A stretch of DNA of 64,000 bases from Herbinix luporum (GCF_900070325.1 NZ_LN879430.1:1729379-1793378), one strand, 5' to 3'; shown: positions 1 through 10,343, counted from the first letter of the stretch. Notes: generated by a model from the letters alone, not told the origin. Numbers and translations: made by a program.

Positions 1-303
1 CGAAGGATGTTCAATCCCCGTAGTTATAATATGCCTACCCCTTCTAGGATAAGCCATTGCAGTGCCTAAAAGGGCAAGGTTGTTGGCCTCTGTACCGCCG
101 GATGTAAAGATAATTTCTTTAGGATCAACCTTTAGGCAGTCTGCAATTTTATCTGCACTGTCCTTAATATACTTTTCGGCAATTACGCCCTTCATATGCA
201 AAGAGGAGGGATTCCCATAATCCTCGTATAATACCTTTAACATAATATCTCTTGCTTTGTCACTTATCTTAGTTGTTGCAGAATTGTCTAAATAAACTTC
301 CAT
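1..303 (-). CDS. Cysteine desulfurase, NifS/IscS type (5' part only)
   Basis: This is the first ~100 residues of a PLP-dependent cysteine desulfurase, which takes sulfur from cysteine for Fe-S clusters or thiolated tRNA. The start ATG lies at 303 on the minus strand and the gene runs off the left edge. Visible are the opening MEVYLDNSATTK, the segment YGNPSSLH, and SGGTEANNLAL, which binds the PLP phosphate region. The catalytic lysine and cysteine loop lie outside the window, so NifS and IscS subtypes cannot be told apart. Family assignment is secure from the N-terminal motifs. Confidence 0.93.
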   Translation of the reverse strand, partial: MEVYLDNSATTKISDKARDIMLKVLYEDYGNPSSLHMKGVIAEKYIKDSADKIADCLKVDPKEIIFTSGGTEANNLALLGTAMAYPRRGRHIITTGIEHPS

Positions 304-391
304 ATATACCCCTCTTCAGATTAGAATAAATATCAATAACCACTATTATACAACATATTATAGGAGTTTTTCCATCAAAATATAATAATAT

Positions 392-1285
392 CTAATGAAG
401 CAATTCAGTTCTTTTATCTTCTATAATTTTTAAGATCCAATAGGGGTTTACACTAATTTCTTGATTTTCGTCAGACAGATAGATGCCCAGATGAAGATGG
501 ACATCAAATTTTCCCTTGGTACCTTCTTTTCCGTAACCGGTATCTCCCATAAAACCTAGCAGCTGGCCTGCTATAACCTTATCTCCTATTTTAAGCCCGG
601 GAGCATATGTATCTAAATGAGCATAATAGAAATAAGCACCGGATTCTGCCCGAATACCTATTCGGTTACCCCCTTTTTCTAACCAACCCATTTTCTCTAC
701 AAATCCGTCGGTTATACTGATTATAGGAAAATATCCGGGGATATTATTTTCTGCCATCAAATCTGTTCCTTCATGTTTTCTATCACCCCCATAGGTCCTT
801 GGAGCATTCCAGCTATCTTCATAGGAGACCTTGGCAGCATCTTGGCCCATATAAGGTACAGGAAAATACTTCAAGTCAGAAAATATAGCCTTGTAATAGG
901 AATACAGTTTTCTAAATTTATCATCCTTTGATAACCTTCCAATTCCACGATTAAATATATATGTATTTGGTACCTTTTTGTTGACTAAATCATAATCTGT
1001 ATATAGCATGGAAAAGGTTAGATAAGCTATATCATCCATATAAGGATATCCCTTAAAATGAGGGTTTTTCTTTATGAAATCTGTGCTATATTTCTTAATC
1101 TTGTCCTCTTGCTTTTTACTAATCCGAATATTACGAAACTCCTCAAAATCAATCTCTTTTGAAAGATTTTTTTTTATTATAAGTTCGCTATTAATTAATT
1201 TTAAACACTTACCCGTTATGACTGCAGTAATCACTAAGGGAATAAGTAGGCATAACACTAACCGGCTATACTTATTTTTTTTCAT
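392..1285 (-). CDS. Membrane-anchored M23 (LytM-type) metallopeptidase
   Basis: Predicted zinc endopeptidase acting on peptidoglycan cross-links outside the cell. A basic N-terminus is followed by one hydrophobic segment (about residues 9-25: signal or anchor) and a ~130-residue linker. The C-terminal M23 domain has all four expected ligands/catalytic groups: HEGTD (His171, Asp175), YYAHLD (His223) and HLHLG (His263, His265). It therefore looks active, unlike degenerate LytM regulators. The ATG at 1285 is preferred over a TTG at 1294 because AAAGGG lies 9 nt upstream of it. It faces the same way as the LCP gene upstream, another envelope gene. Specific substrate unknown. Confidence 0.85.
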   Translation of the reverse strand: MKKNKYSRLVLCLLIPLVITAVITGKCLKLINSELIIKKNLSKEIDFEEFRNIRISKKQEDKIKKYSTDFIKKNPHFKGYPYMDDIAYLTFSMLYTDYDLVNKKVPNTYIFNRGIGRLSKDDKFRKLYSYYKAIFSDLKYFPVPYMGQDAAKVSYEDSWNAPRTYGGDRKHEGTDLMAENNIPGYFPIISITDGFVEKMGWLEKGGNRIGIRAESGAYFYYAHLDTYAPGLKIGDKVIAGQLLGFMGDTGYGKEGTKGKFDVHLHLGIYLSDENQEISVNPYWILKIIEDKRTELLH

Positions 1286-1397
1286 AATAATCAACCCTTT
1301 TATATTAATTATTATATTGAAGCTCTAAAATACAGCTAATTATTATATGAAAAAAGATTAATTATTATGCCAAGTTATACTAAACTTTAAAGCTATA

Positions 1398-1440
1398 ATA
1401 ATGCATGACATAAAGCTTTTTTGCTTATGCCATGCATTAT
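1398..1440 (-). terminator. Hairpin after the LCP gene
   Basis: Inverted repeat with arms of about 16 nt (1398-1413 and 1425-1440, one mismatch) lying directly downstream of the LCP stop codon on the minus strand. The T-run after it is poor, so termination efficiency is uncertain. Confidence 0.5.
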
Positions 1441-1463
1441 AATTGTTACCTTCTTAGTTTAAC

Positions 1464-2855
1464 CTATGAGTCTGAACTGCCAAAGATAAATTCATGCAAT
1501 ATACTAATATTCTTTTCTAAATCAGGTATAAGTACATCCATTCCCCTTACCTTTACATTTTCTGTAAAGGCTCCTTTGGCCGGGAGTCGCAACTGTTCAA
1601 TCTTAGTGGTACCCATTTTCATAAATGTACTTATTAGCTTCTCAAAGGTCTTACTGCTTATGTCAGTTTTAACTAAGGGTAATATTTTTATCATCATTGA
1701 TACCAGTTCCATTTCACTCTTTGTTTTATATTTTTCAAAGATTGCATTTAAAATAATCCTATGGCGGTCAGTCCTGCCATAATCACTACTGTCACCGGTA
1801 ATTGCAGCTCTTTTACGTATTCTGGCATAACCTAATACTTGGTTGCCGTTCATTAGTTGTGTTCCCTCTACCACATTTCTATACTGAGGATTAGAAATAT
1901 AATTGGTATTTCTTAAATACCTAGCTTCTGAAGCTGTAAGTGTAAGCTCTAGGCCGCCTAAATAATCAATAATCTGCTCAAAGCTTTCAAAGTTTACCAA
2001 TACACAACCGTCAAGTCGGATATTAAAGTTAAGGGCTATGGTTTCATATAGTAAATCCACATCTCCCTTTTCATAGGCAGAATTTAATTTGTTATCCTTA
2101 TATCCCGGTATCTGAACCAGCATATCCCTCATTAGGGAAGTTAATTTTATGGATTTTTGGTTCTTATTAAGGGTAGCTATAATAATTACATCTGTTCTCC
2201 CCCTTGCAGTTCCGGAACCGATTGCCTCCTCCCCTAACAAAAGTATATTATATACCCCTTCCTCCTGTCTTCCGTAACCTGGATGTTCAGGCCATACAAT
2301 GGTATCTGGGTCTATTTCTTCTGCATCTGAGGCAAGGTCCTCTGCATCTATATAGTCTACATCTTCAACAAGATCCGGTTCATTATCAAAATCTTGGGTC
2401 CAGGCATCCCATATCTTACCCCCTATATTTATACCCATTTTAAAGAGCAAATGGTTACCCGGTTTCGTAAATCCAAGGAAACATGCAAAGCCCAGTAAAG
2501 ATACTAATCCTATGATAACTCCGATTTGGATTTTCATCATTTTGGATCTTTTCTTGTTGTTTTTATCTGATGTTTTAATATCTTCTAATTCTTCGCTAAT
2601 CTGCTTAGCTAAGGAATTATTAATATCATATAGTGTATCATCTATATCTTCTACAGAAAGCTGATCAAGGGATGCCGCCATTTCATCAGAATCAGCCTGC
2701 CCCTTTAAAGTAGCTTCTGAAGCGGTAGGGGATTGGTCCATGGATATATCCTTATCCACATCACTTAACACCCTCTCAATATTCATAAGAAATTTTTTTT
2801 CAAATTCTGGGTCTGTTCCAAAATCATAATCATCATTATTATAACCCTTAGACAT
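1464..2855 (-). CDS. LytR-CpsA-Psr (LCP) family glycopolymer transferase
   Basis: LCP proteins move undecaprenyl-linked wall glycopolymers onto peptidoglycan at the outer membrane face. Here a long acidic cytoplasmic N-terminus (1-106) precedes a single TM helix (about 107-128) and an extracellular LCP domain (about 200-455). Recognisable LCP motifs are NILLLGE (203-209), GRTD (219-222), SLMRDMLV, NGNQVLGYARIRK (336-348) and DYGRTDRHR (358-366), including the Asp/Arg residues that bind the pyrophosphate lipid. The cytoplasmic segment is longer than in most LCP proteins and may be a regulatory tail. The RBS GGAGATGGAG supports the ATG at 2855. The glycan cluster at 34-41 kb could supply a substrate, which is inference only. 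Confidence 0.9.
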   Translation of the reverse strand: MSKGYNNDDYDFGTDPEFEKKFLMNIERVLSDVDKDISMDQSPTASEATLKGQADSDEMAASLDQLSVEDIDDTLYDINNSLAKQISEELEDIKTSDKNNKKRSKMMKIQIGVIIGLVSLLGFACFLGFTKPGNHLLFKMGINIGGKIWDAWTQDFDNEPDLVEDVDYIDAEDLASDAEEIDPDTIVWPEHPGYGRQEEGVYNILLLGEEAIGSGTARGRTDVIIIATLNKNQKSIKLTSLMRDMLVQIPGYKDNKLNSAYEKGDVDLLYETIALNFNIRLDGCVLVNFESFEQIIDYLGGLELTLTASEARYLRNTNYISNPQYRNVVEGTQLMNGNQVLGYARIRKRAAITGDSSDYGRTDRHRIILNAIFEKYKTKSEMELVSMMIKILPLVKTDISSKTFEKLISTFMKMGTTKIEQLRLPAKGAFTENVKVRGMDVLIPDLEKNISILHEFIFGSSDS

Positions 2856-2885
2856 TTCTCCATCTCCTACCTATAAAAATTATTA

Positions 2886-4340
2886 TTAAAGAATTTTTTC
2901 TTCAATAACTCGTTCTAAGAATTTATATACCCTTATAGTAGAAGAAATGCTGAGCCTTTCTTCTATAGTATGAACACGGGACATATCAGGACCAATAGAC
3001 ACTATATCAATACCCGGCATTTTTTCTGCGATTAATCCACATTCTAATCCGGCATGTATTGCTTCTACTTTCATTTCCTTACCGTACATTTCCTTATATA
3101 ATCTTTGCAAATGATCCCTTAGCTTTGATTCTTTATTAAACTCCCAAGCAGGGTATTCGGAACGTACTATATATTCTCCCCCTAAAAAATTAACCAAATA
3201 TTTCAGTCTGTCACTGATATATTTTTTATAACTGCTTTTTGAGCTTCTTACAGAGTTGCATATAACAGCCTGTTCATCCTCTAAACGGAAAATTCCCAAA
3301 TTCAAAGAGCTTTCTACAAGCCCTTCTATATCTGAACTCATAACCTGTACACCGTAAGGGATTTGTATCATTAGAAACAGTAGCTTCTCAAAAGATACCG
3401 GATGAAGAACTTTATATTCTCCGTCTCCTAAGTCATTAAGGGAATATTCCAAATCCGGTTCACTGCTTCTTAATTCTTTTTTGTATACTTGCATTATCTC
3501 ATCAATCTTTTGACTAAATTGCTGATACATCTCAGCTTCTATAACCAATTCAGCAAAAGCCTCACGGGGTATAACATTATCCTTATTACCCCCTTCCATA
3601 TGAAGTAGGGCGAAGGACACTTTTTCTCGTAAATCAAACAGCAGTCTTGCTAAAAGTTTATTGGCATTGGTACGATTATTAACAATATCCATACCGGAAT
3701 GTCCACCTTTTAGACCCCCTATGGAAATTCTTATCTTCTTGCCTTCTTCACTGACACGTTTTAATGGCAAGGTACACGTACCTGTTAGACCTCCGGCACA
3801 GCTTGCCAGCAGATACCCCTCTTCTTCGGAATCTAGGTTAATCATATACTGGGCTTTTAAGGCCGATAAATCCAAGGCCTTGGCACCGTTCATCCCCACT
3901 TCTTCGTCAGTTGTGATTACCGCTTCAATCCTGGGGTGCTTTAAGGTCTCATCAGATAATAAAGCCAATATATAAGCAAGAGCTATCCCATTATCGGCAC
4001 CCAAAGTAGTACCGTCTGCATGAAGAAAATCCCCATCTACCAAAAGCTTTATTCCGTCTTTAAGAAAATCATGGGTACTGTCTTTTTCCTTTTCACAAAC
4101 CATATCCATATGGCCTTGTAACATTATGGCAGGCTCATATTCATACCCGGGGCTTGCTTCCTTTATTATAATAACATTGTTAGCCAAATCCTTATTATAC
4201 TCTAATCCGTGGGATTTTGCAAACCTTACCAGATATTCACTAATTTCTTCTTCATTACCTGAGCCTCTGGGTATTTTTGAAATCTCGCTAAAGTACTTAA
4301 ATATTCCTTTGTAGTCCATTTCTGCCAACTGCTTATCCAT
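2886..4340 (-). CDS. pepD: Aminoacyl-histidine dipeptidase (M20 family)
   Basis: Cytosolic di-zinc dipeptidase cleaving Xaa-His and other dipeptides. The 484 residues match the PepD family length. Metal-site motifs are visible: GHMDMV (His77, Asp79), GADNG (Asp116, bridging) and TDEEVG (Glu146 catalytic, Glu147 ligand), with a late HAGLECG motif (His near 433) typical of PepD. It lies 30 nt upstream of the LCP gene on the same strand and may be cotranscribed. The RBS before ATG 4340 is weak but no better start is visible. Confidence 0.92.
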   Translation of the reverse strand: MDKQLAEMDYKGIFKYFSEISKIPRGSGNEEEISEYLVRFAKSHGLEYNKDLANNVIIIKEASPGYEYEPAIMLQGHMDMVCEKEKDSTHDFLKDGIKLLVDGDFLHADGTTLGADNGIALAYILALLSDETLKHPRIEAVITTDEEVGMNGAKALDLSALKAQYMINLDSEEEGYLLASCAGGLTGTCTLPLKRVSEEGKKIRISIGGLKGGHSGMDIVNNRTNANKLLARLLFDLREKVSFALLHMEGGNKDNVIPREAFAELVIEAEMYQQFSQKIDEIMQVYKKELRSSEPDLEYSLNDLGDGEYKVLHPVSFEKLLFLMIQIPYGVQVMSSDIEGLVESSLNLGIFRLEDEQAVICNSVRSSKSSYKKYISDRLKYLVNFLGGEYIVRSEYPAWEFNKESKLRDHLQRLYKEMYGKEMKVEAIHAGLECGLIAEKMPGIDIVSIGPDMSRVHTIEERLSISSTIRVYKFLERVIEEKIL

Positions 4341-4490
4341 TATACACCAAGCCCTTCCTTTAAGTTTATTAAATATGCTAAGAATTTAGGGAAGGTATCG
4401 AATGTCCTATTATTAGACGCTGCCTCCTCCTATACAGTTCCTTTTTTATTTATTTTTTGTAAATTTATAATTTCATTATAAATATTATTT

Positions 4491-5855
4491 TTAATTTTTA
4501 AAACTATGGATTGGAGCGGGAATTCTACCCCCTCGGTTAATAAAATTATCACAACTAAAACTATTAACCTTCATAACTGGAGCATAACCGAGAAGGCCTC
4601 CAAATTCAACCCTGTCTCCTACATCCTTTCCGATTACAGGGATTATTCTTACCGCCGTTGTTTTCTGGTTTATCATACCGATAGCCATCTCATCGGCTAT
4701 AATACCGGAGATTGTGGAAGCTTTTGTATCTCCCGGTATTGCAATCATATCAAGGCCCACAGAACATACACAAGTCATGGCCTCTAATTTTTCTAAAGTC
4801 AAGGCTCCCGCTTCTACGGCATTTATCATACCTTGATCTTCACTTACAGGAATAAAGGCTCCGCTTAAACCTCCCACATAAGAGGAAGCCATAACACCAC
4901 CCTTTTTAACCTGATCGTTAAGAAGGGCAAGGGCTGCTGTTGTACCCGGGGCTCCGGCATATTCAAGACCTATTTCTTCAAGAATTTCTGCCACGCTGTC
5001 CCCCACTGCCGGTGTCGGCGCCAAACTAAGATCTACTATTCCAAAAGGTATATTAAGAATTTTTGAAGCTTCCAATGCCACCAGCTGTCCTACCCTGGTT
5101 ATCTTAAATGCAGTCCTTTTAATAGTCTCACAAAGGGTCTCAAAATCTGCTCCCCTTACAGACTCCAGGGCTTTTTTTACGACTCCGGGACCGCTGACTC
5201 CTACATTAATTACAGCATCTCCCTCAGTGATTCCATGGAAAGCCCCGGCCATAAAAGGATTATCATCCGGTGCATTACAAAATACTACTAACTTAGCACA
5301 TCCGATTGAATCATTTTCCTTGGTAAGTTCTGCTGTCTCAAGTATTATTTCACCCAAAAGCTTGACCGCATTCATATCTATACCGGTCTTGGTTGAACCT
5401 ACATTTACAGAACTGCATACTCTATGAGTCGATTGCAAAGCCTTTGGTATGGACCTTATAAGAAGTTCATCTGAAGCAGTCATTGCCTTTGAAACCAAGG
5501 CCGAATAACCTCCGATAAAATTCACTCCCACATCATGGGCAGCCTTATCTAAGGTCTTTGCAATGGTAACGTAATCCTCAATGGTCTTACAGCAGGAAGC
5601 TCCTATTAAGGAAATAGGAGTAACAGAAATTCTCTTATTGACAATAGGAATTCCAAATTCCCTTTGAATTTTATTTCCTGTCGCAACCAGATCCTTTGCC
5701 ACCCTAGTTATTTTATCATATATCATCTGGTTTACCTTAGACAAATCCGGTCCGGCACAATCTAGTAAACTGATACCAAGGGTTATAGTCCTGACATCAA
5801 GATTTTCCTGTTCGATCATCTTATTAGTTTCTATGACTTCATGTATATTAATCAT
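4491..5855 (-). CDS. PFL-like UPF0210 (DUF711) family protein
   Basis: 454-residue member of the UPF0210/DUF711 family, often labelled PFL family because of a distant structural relation to pyruvate formate-lyase. No reaction is established. The whole length aligns by eye with the family: the N-terminal [10 protein letters not shown], glycine-rich [12 protein letters not shown], the middle [19 protein letters not shown] and the C-terminal [12 protein letters not shown] ending. There is no radical glycine motif typical of true PFL. It sits 17 nt downstream of the ACT-domain gene, and this ACT-UPF0210 pair is a conserved arrangement in Firmicutes. Confidence 0.9.
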   Translation of the reverse strand: MINIHEVIETNKMIEQENLDVRTITLGISLLDCAGPDLSKVNQMIYDKITRVAKDLVATGNKIQREFGIPIVNKRISVTPISLIGASCCKTIEDYVTIAKTLDKAAHDVGVNFIGGYSALVSKAMTASDELLIRSIPKALQSTHRVCSSVNVGSTKTGIDMNAVKLLGEIILETAELTKENDSIGCAKLVVFCNAPDDNPFMAGAFHGITEGDAVINVGVSGPGVVKKALESVRGADFETLCETIKRTAFKITRVGQLVALEASKILNIPFGIVDLSLAPTPAVGDSVAEILEEIGLEYAGAPGTTAALALLNDQVKKGGVMASSYVGGLSGAFIPVSEDQGMINAVEAGALTLEKLEAMTCVCSVGLDMIAIPGDTKASTISGIIADEMAIGMINQKTTAVRIIPVIGKDVGDRVEFGGLLGYAPVMKVNSFSCDNFINRGGRIPAPIHSFKN

Positions 5856-5872
5856 CTACCAAAGTCTCCCAT

Positions 5873-6145
5873 CTATATTCTGTGCATTTTATTAAAAATA
5901 TCTTCATGCTGGGCTTTAATAATTACCCCAATTTCAGCACCTATCTGATCCAGCTCCTCAGCTATTAGCTCGAATTCTTTTGGTGCCTTAGATGTATCGA
6001 CAATCATCATCATATTAAAAAATTCTTGAACAATTGTCTGGGATATATCTAAGATATTGATACTATTATTGGCAAGATATGTACAAATTTTAGCAATTAT
6101 TCCTACCTTGTCTTTACCAACGACAGTAATAACGGTTCTCTTCAT
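5873..6145 (-). CDS. ACT domain protein, UPF0237 family
   Basis: A single ACT domain of 90 residues, a small ligand-binding regulatory fold. The sequence opens with TVITVVGKDKVGIIAKICTYLA, here split as VVGKDKVGIIAK, characteristic of UPF0237. It has no attached enzyme. Its placement immediately before the UPF0210 gene with a 17-nt gap indicates an operon, and a regulatory or partner role for that protein is the usual inference. RBS GGAAAGG precedes the ATG. Confidence 0.9.
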   Translation of the reverse strand: MKRTVITVVGKDKVGIIAKICTYLANNSINILDISQTIVQEFFNMMMIVDTSKAPKEFELIAEELDQIGAEIGVIIKAQHEDIFNKMHRI

Positions 6146-6214
6146 AATATACCAAGCCTTTCCTATTATTAAATTTAATTATATAATTTAAAATAATATT
6201 TTTAAAGTTGTTTT

Positions 6215-7006
6215 TTATATGATTACTAAATCTGAAGGTGCATCCCTTCGGGCTACCGTTAACGAATACATATCGGATTCTATATCAAGCTGTGACAGTT
6301 CACATAGGACTGTTTCATAGGCCAGCTCTTCATAATTATTTTCTTTACTTAAATGTCCTAAAATTATATGCTGCTTCTTTTTATTAATTAACTTACTGAT
6401 TAAACCGGCCGATGTTTCATTGGATAAGTGGCCTAAATCTCCCAGTATCCTTTGTTTTAAATAATAAGGATATTTACCTACCATAAGCATATTAATATCA
6501 TGATTAGCCTCTATCATTAATATGTCAGACCCACTAAGCTTAGACAGGATATAATCATCGTACTTGCCAAGGTCAGTTGCTATACCCAGCTTCTCATGGC
6601 CTGTCTCCATAGTGTAGCATACCGGATTTGCAGCATCATGAGATATTGAAAAGGGCTCTATGCTTATATCATTAATTGTAAATCTTTTATCAGGTTCTAT
6701 ATAATTAAAGAGCTCTTCAGATATTTCACCCAGGGATTTTATTCCCCTTATAGCCATAATAGTCTCATATGTTGCATAAATCGGAATATGATACCTTCTT
6801 GCCATTACCCCTAAACCTGACACATGGTCGGTATGTTCATGGGTTATTAAAATCCCTTGAATAGTATCCGGTTTAATATCAATTTCCTTAAGTCCATTTT
6901 CTATTCTTTTTGCACTTAGGCCCACATCCACAAGCAAGTTAGTTTGCTCGCTGCCTACAAAAATACAATTTCCACTGCTGCCGCTTGCAATACTGCATAA
7001 TTTCAT
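6215..7006 (-). CDS. Metallo-beta-lactamase fold hydrolase (YycJ/WalJ-like)
   Basis: 263-residue MBL-fold hydrolase. The zinc-binding signature THEHTDH occupies residues 55-61 (His56, His58, Asp60, His61), with later ligands in ISHDA and IILGHLS. The N-terminal SIASGSSGNCIFV is typical of the YycJ/WalJ group, thought to be a phosphodiesterase/exonuclease-type enzyme that affects cell wall and DNA replication coordination in Bacillus. The walRK operon is not adjacent here, so I leave the symbol empty. RBS GGGAAG precedes the ATG. Confidence 0.88.
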   Translation of the reverse strand: MKLCSIASGSSGNCIFVGSEQTNLLVDVGLSAKRIENGLKEIDIKPDTIQGILITHEHTDHVSGLGVMARRYHIPIYATYETIMAIRGIKSLGEISEELFNYIEPDKRFTINDISIEPFSISHDAANPVCYTMETGHEKLGIATDLGKYDDYILSKLSGSDILMIEANHDINMLMVGKYPYYLKQRILGDLGHLSNETSAGLISKLINKKKQHIILGHLSKENNYEELAYETVLCELSQLDIESDMYSLTVARRDAPSDLVII

Positions 7007-7083
7007 GTCAATCTTCCCATCTTATCTAATATTCTAACCAAGTATCACCTATTTGATTCTTTTTGTCAAGAAAAAATAATTGT

Positions 7084-7674
7084 TTATTTTTCCAATAATA
7101 TCTCTATCTGTTCCTCCAGTTTGTCTATATCACCGTCGTTATAGATTACTTTCTTAAATTTCTTAAAAAAGTCTTCCTCTTTACTTTGACTACTAAAGAT
7201 TGCATCTATTTTTTCATCGGTATATCCTCGGCTATTTTTTAGTCTTTCTCTTCTTGTCTGTGCCGGTGAATGTACATACCATACCTCATCGCATATTATA
7301 TCATAACGTGATTCAATCATTAAAGCTGTTTCTATAATACAATAAGGAACAATTTTACTTGCTCTTTTTTCTTCAATTACTTTCTTTACTTCTACTAATA
7401 CATTGGGATGAGTCAGTTTATTTAATTTAAGCAATTTATCCTTGTCATTAAATACAATTTGAGAAAGCTTCTTTCTGTCAATAGTACCGTCCTCTGCTAA
7501 AATCCCTTTGCCAAAGCATTCTACTACCCCAAGATAACTAATACCCTGGGGCAGCATCTGCTCTTTTGCAATTTTATCTGTATTAATATAATATGCTTTA
7601 TGTTTTTTTACCATAATATCAGCAACTAAGGATTTTCCGCTTCCGATTCCTCCTGTAATTCCTATTACTTTCAT
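7084..7674 (-). CDS. coaE: Dephospho-CoA kinase
   Basis: Last step of coenzyme A synthesis: ATP-dependent phosphorylation of the 3' hydroxyl of dephospho-CoA. The P-loop GGIGSGKS occupies residues 8-15. The CoA-family features NTDKIAKEQ, LTHPNV and the RRERLKNSRG lid follow. Length 196 is normal. It lies 20 nt downstream of polA on the same strand, the common polA-coaE order in Firmicutes, so the two are probably one transcript. coaD, the preceding pathway step, is at 30.9 kb. Confidence 0.95.
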   Translation of the reverse strand: MKVIGITGGIGSGKSLVADIMVKKHKAYYINTDKIAKEQMLPQGISYLGVVECFGKGILAEDGTIDRKKLSQIVFNDKDKLLKLNKLTHPNVLVEVKKVIEEKRASKIVPYCIIETALMIESRYDIICDEVWYVHSPAQTRRERLKNSRGYTDEKIDAIFSSQSKEEDFFKKFKKVIYNDGDIDKLEEQIEILLEK

Positions 7675-7694
7675 TGCTAATCTATCCTCACTAT

Positions 7695-10343
7695 TTATTT
7701 TGCTTCATACCAATTATATCCCATATTCACTTCAGTTTCTAAGGGAACATCAAGACTTGCCGCTCCTTGCATTTCTTCCACCATAATCTTTTTGACTTCT
7801 TCTACTTCTTCATTATGAGCCTCCACCAAAAGCTCGTCATGGACCTGAAGTATCAGACGGGAGCGCATATTATTGTCCTTTAATCTTTTATTGATACGAT
7901 TCATGGCAATCTTAATAATATCGGCGGCTGTACCCTGAATCGGTGAATTCATGGCCACCCTTTCCCCAAAGGATCGCTGCATATAATTACTTGAAGCAAG
8001 CTCCGGTATAGGCCTTCTACGTCCAAAAAGTGTTGTGGAATACCCTTCTTTTTTCGCCTCCGCCACCAGCCTGTCCAGATAATTCTTAATCTTAGGAAAG
8101 GTTTTAAAATATTTTTCTATAAAACGCTCTGCTTCCTTCCTGGTAATATTTAAATCCTGTCCCAGTCCGAAAGAACTGATACCATATATAATTCCAAAGT
8201 TTACAGCCTTAGCATTGCTTCGCTGCAGAGGGGTTACCTCATCAAAAGGAGTATGAAAGACCTCGGAGGCTGTAATCCTATGGATATCTTTAGCTTCTTT
8301 GTAAGCTTTAATTAACTGTTCATCACCGGATAGATGGGCAAGAACCCGAAGCTCTATCTGAGAGTAATCCGCATCTAAAAATACATAACCCTCCTCAGGG
8401 ATAAATACTTTTCTAATCTTTCTTCCCAGTTCCATTCTAATGGGGATGTTTTGCAGATTAGGATCTGTGCTACTTATTCTTCCCGTTGCCGCTATAGTCT
8501 GATGGAACTTCCCGTGAATCCGGCCGTCATCTTGAATAAATACAGCCAGGCCATCGGCATAGGTGGATTTTAATTTGGTTAGCTGACGATATTCCAATAT
8601 CATGGAGATTACAGGATGTTCACTCCTTAGTTTTTCCAGAATATCAGCTGCCGTGGAATAGCCGGTCTTAGTCTTTTTAGCAAAGGGCAATTTAAGTTTT
8701 TCAAATAAAATTACCCCTAATTGTTTTGGAGAGTTAATATTAAAAGTTTCACCTACCAGTTCATAAATCTGCTTCTCCAAAGAATCAATTCCCACCTTCA
8801 AATGATCTCCGTATTCCTTTAAGGCTTCTTTATTAACCCTAATACCCCTTACTTCCATATCATATAAGGTAAATATCAAGGGCAGCTCAATTTCCTCAAA
8901 TAATTTTAACATACCGGTCTCATCAAGCTGTTTTTTTAATCTTGGTGCTGCCTTATAGGCAACATAGGATGAGTAGCAGGCATATGCGGTAAATTCCTTA
9001 GGCATTTTCTCCATAGCCTCTTTTAACTTCATCTTTCCAAGCAAATCTTCCACAGAGGGAATAGTAATTCCAAGATAATCCCTGGCAATATCATCATAGT
9101 GATAAGTATCAGTCAAGGGATTAAGAAGATATGCAGCAATGGCCGGATCAAACACCAGATCATCTTCACTTACCTTCAAATACTTAAGCTGATTTTTTAA
9201 TCCAATAACAGAAAATGAAAACTTGTTTTTTGCAAGTTTTTCAACCTGATTAGTTAAATAATCTTCTGTTATCATACCGACCTTTTTAATTAAATATATC
9301 TTCTTTTCACTAAAGCATAAGGAAACTCCCAGAAGCTCATTATTATCAATAATCATATAAAGCCCTATGGGTTGATTATCCATAGGCTTAATATTTGCAA
9401 ATACCAAATCTGCCTCACTTAGATTCTCAATTACCGAGAAATTTTTCTCTATTTCTAAAGATTGGTCTATCTCCATTGATCCAAATCTAGAAATAAGGCT
9501 TTTAAACTCCAGGTTTTTAAACCATTTATAGACATCCTCATTATAAAGGTCACCCAAAACTGCCTCTTCTAAATTAAATTCTAAATCACAATCGGTACAA
9601 ATTGTGGCCAGCTCTTTAGACAGATATGCCAGTTCCTTATTTTCTTTTATGGTTGTGGTTGTTTTACCGGGAGATAACTCATCAATATGGTCATAAAGAT
9701 TTTCTATGGACTGATACTTGGCAATTAGTTTCCCTGCGGTTTTTTCACCGACACCGGGTATACCCGGTATATTATCTGATGAATCACCCATAAGTCCCTT
9801 TAAATCTATAAATTGCTTAGGTGTAACCTTATATTTTTCTATGACATCTTTGGCATAATAATCCTCTATCTCCGTACCGGTTCGTTTGGTTTTAGGTATG
9901 CGGATTTTAATATTATCACTGGCCAGCTGCAATAAATCCCTGTCACCGGATACTATGGATACTTGATAACCTTCTTTTTCTGCCATCTTGGCCAAGGTTC
10001 CAAGTACATCATCGGCTTCAAATCCCGGTTTTTCTATTACAGTCACATTCATAGCCTTTAAAACTTCTTTCATAACCGGCACCTGCTGCCTTAGCTCATC
10101 GGGGGTGGCTTTTCTGGTCCCTTTATATTCCGTAAACATCTCATGTCTAAAAGTCGGGTGATGGGTGTCAAAGGCTACAGCTAAATACCCCGGCTTTTCT
10201 TCATCTAAAATTTTATATAGGATATTTAAAAATCCTAATATGGCATTGGTATGTTCTCCCTTAGAAGTTGTCAAATCCGGAAGGCCATAAAAAGCCCTGT
10301 TTAAAATACTATGTCCGTCTATTAAAACTATTTTTTTATCCAT
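7695..10343 (-). CDS. polA: DNA polymerase I
   Basis: Family A polymerase for Okazaki fragment processing and repair. The N-terminal 5' nuclease domain (about 1-290) carries KIVLIDGHS, AFDTHHPTFRHE, GFEADDVLGT and GDSSDNIPG. The middle third is a degenerate 3'-5' exonuclease fold: I find no DxE motif and no intact Asp pair, so proofreading is probably absent, as in Bacillus and Clostridium PolA. The polymerase domain holds motif A (DYSQIELRVLAHLSGD), motif B (RSNAKAVNFGIIYG) and motif C (LQVHDELLVE, about 832-841). The start ATG at 10343 has no good adjacent RBS; see the separate leader entry. Confidence 0.97.
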   Translation of the reverse strand: MDKKIVLIDGHSILNRAFYGLPDLTTSKGEHTNAILGFLNILYKILDEEKPGYLAVAFDTHHPTFRHEMFTEYKGTRKATPDELRQQVPVMKEVLKAMNVTVIEKPGFEADDVLGTLAKMAEKEGYQVSIVSGDRDLLQLASDNIKIRIPKTKRTGTEIEDYYAKDVIEKYKVTPKQFIDLKGLMGDSSDNIPGIPGVGEKTAGKLIAKYQSIENLYDHIDELSPGKTTTTIKENKELAYLSKELATICTDCDLEFNLEEAVLGDLYNEDVYKWFKNLEFKSLISRFGSMEIDQSLEIEKNFSVIENLSEADLVFANIKPMDNQPIGLYMIIDNNELLGVSLCFSEKKIYLIKKVGMITEDYLTNQVEKLAKNKFSFSVIGLKNQLKYLKVSEDDLVFDPAIAAYLLNPLTDTYHYDDIARDYLGITIPSVEDLLGKMKLKEAMEKMPKEFTAYACYSSYVAYKAAPRLKKQLDETGMLKLFEEIELPLIFTLYDMEVRGIRVNKEALKEYGDHLKVGIDSLEKQIYELVGETFNINSPKQLGVILFEKLKLPFAKKTKTGYSTAADILEKLRSEHPVISMILEYRQLTKLKSTYADGLAVFIQDDGRIHGKFHQTIAATGRISSTDPNLQNIPIRMELGRKIRKVFIPEEGYVFLDADYSQIELRVLAHLSGDEQLIKAYKEAKDIHRITASEVFHTPFDEVTPLQRSNAKAVNFGIIYGISSFGLGQDLNITRKEAERFIEKYFKTFPKIKNYLDRLVAEAKKEGYSTTLFGRRRPIPELASSNYMQRSFGERVAMNSPIQGTAADIIKIAMNRINKRLKDNNMRSRLILQVHDELLVEAHNEEVEEVKKIMVEEMQGAASLDVPLETEVNMGYNWYEAK

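Noticed and set aside
1432-1782. Plus-strand frame of 116 codons opposite the LCP gene
   Set aside because: It lies inside the LCP coding region, starts in the terminator hairpin and has no RBS.
4341-4490. Extra small gene between pepD and the UPF0210 gene, suggested by an AGGAGGAGG on the minus strand
   Set aside because: No ATG, GTG or TTG follows at a usable distance with a meaningful frame.
7695-10343. Proofreading 3'-5' exonuclease activity in PolA
   Set aside because: The middle domain is present, but the DxE and other catalytic Asp motifs are not visible, so activity should not be annotated.
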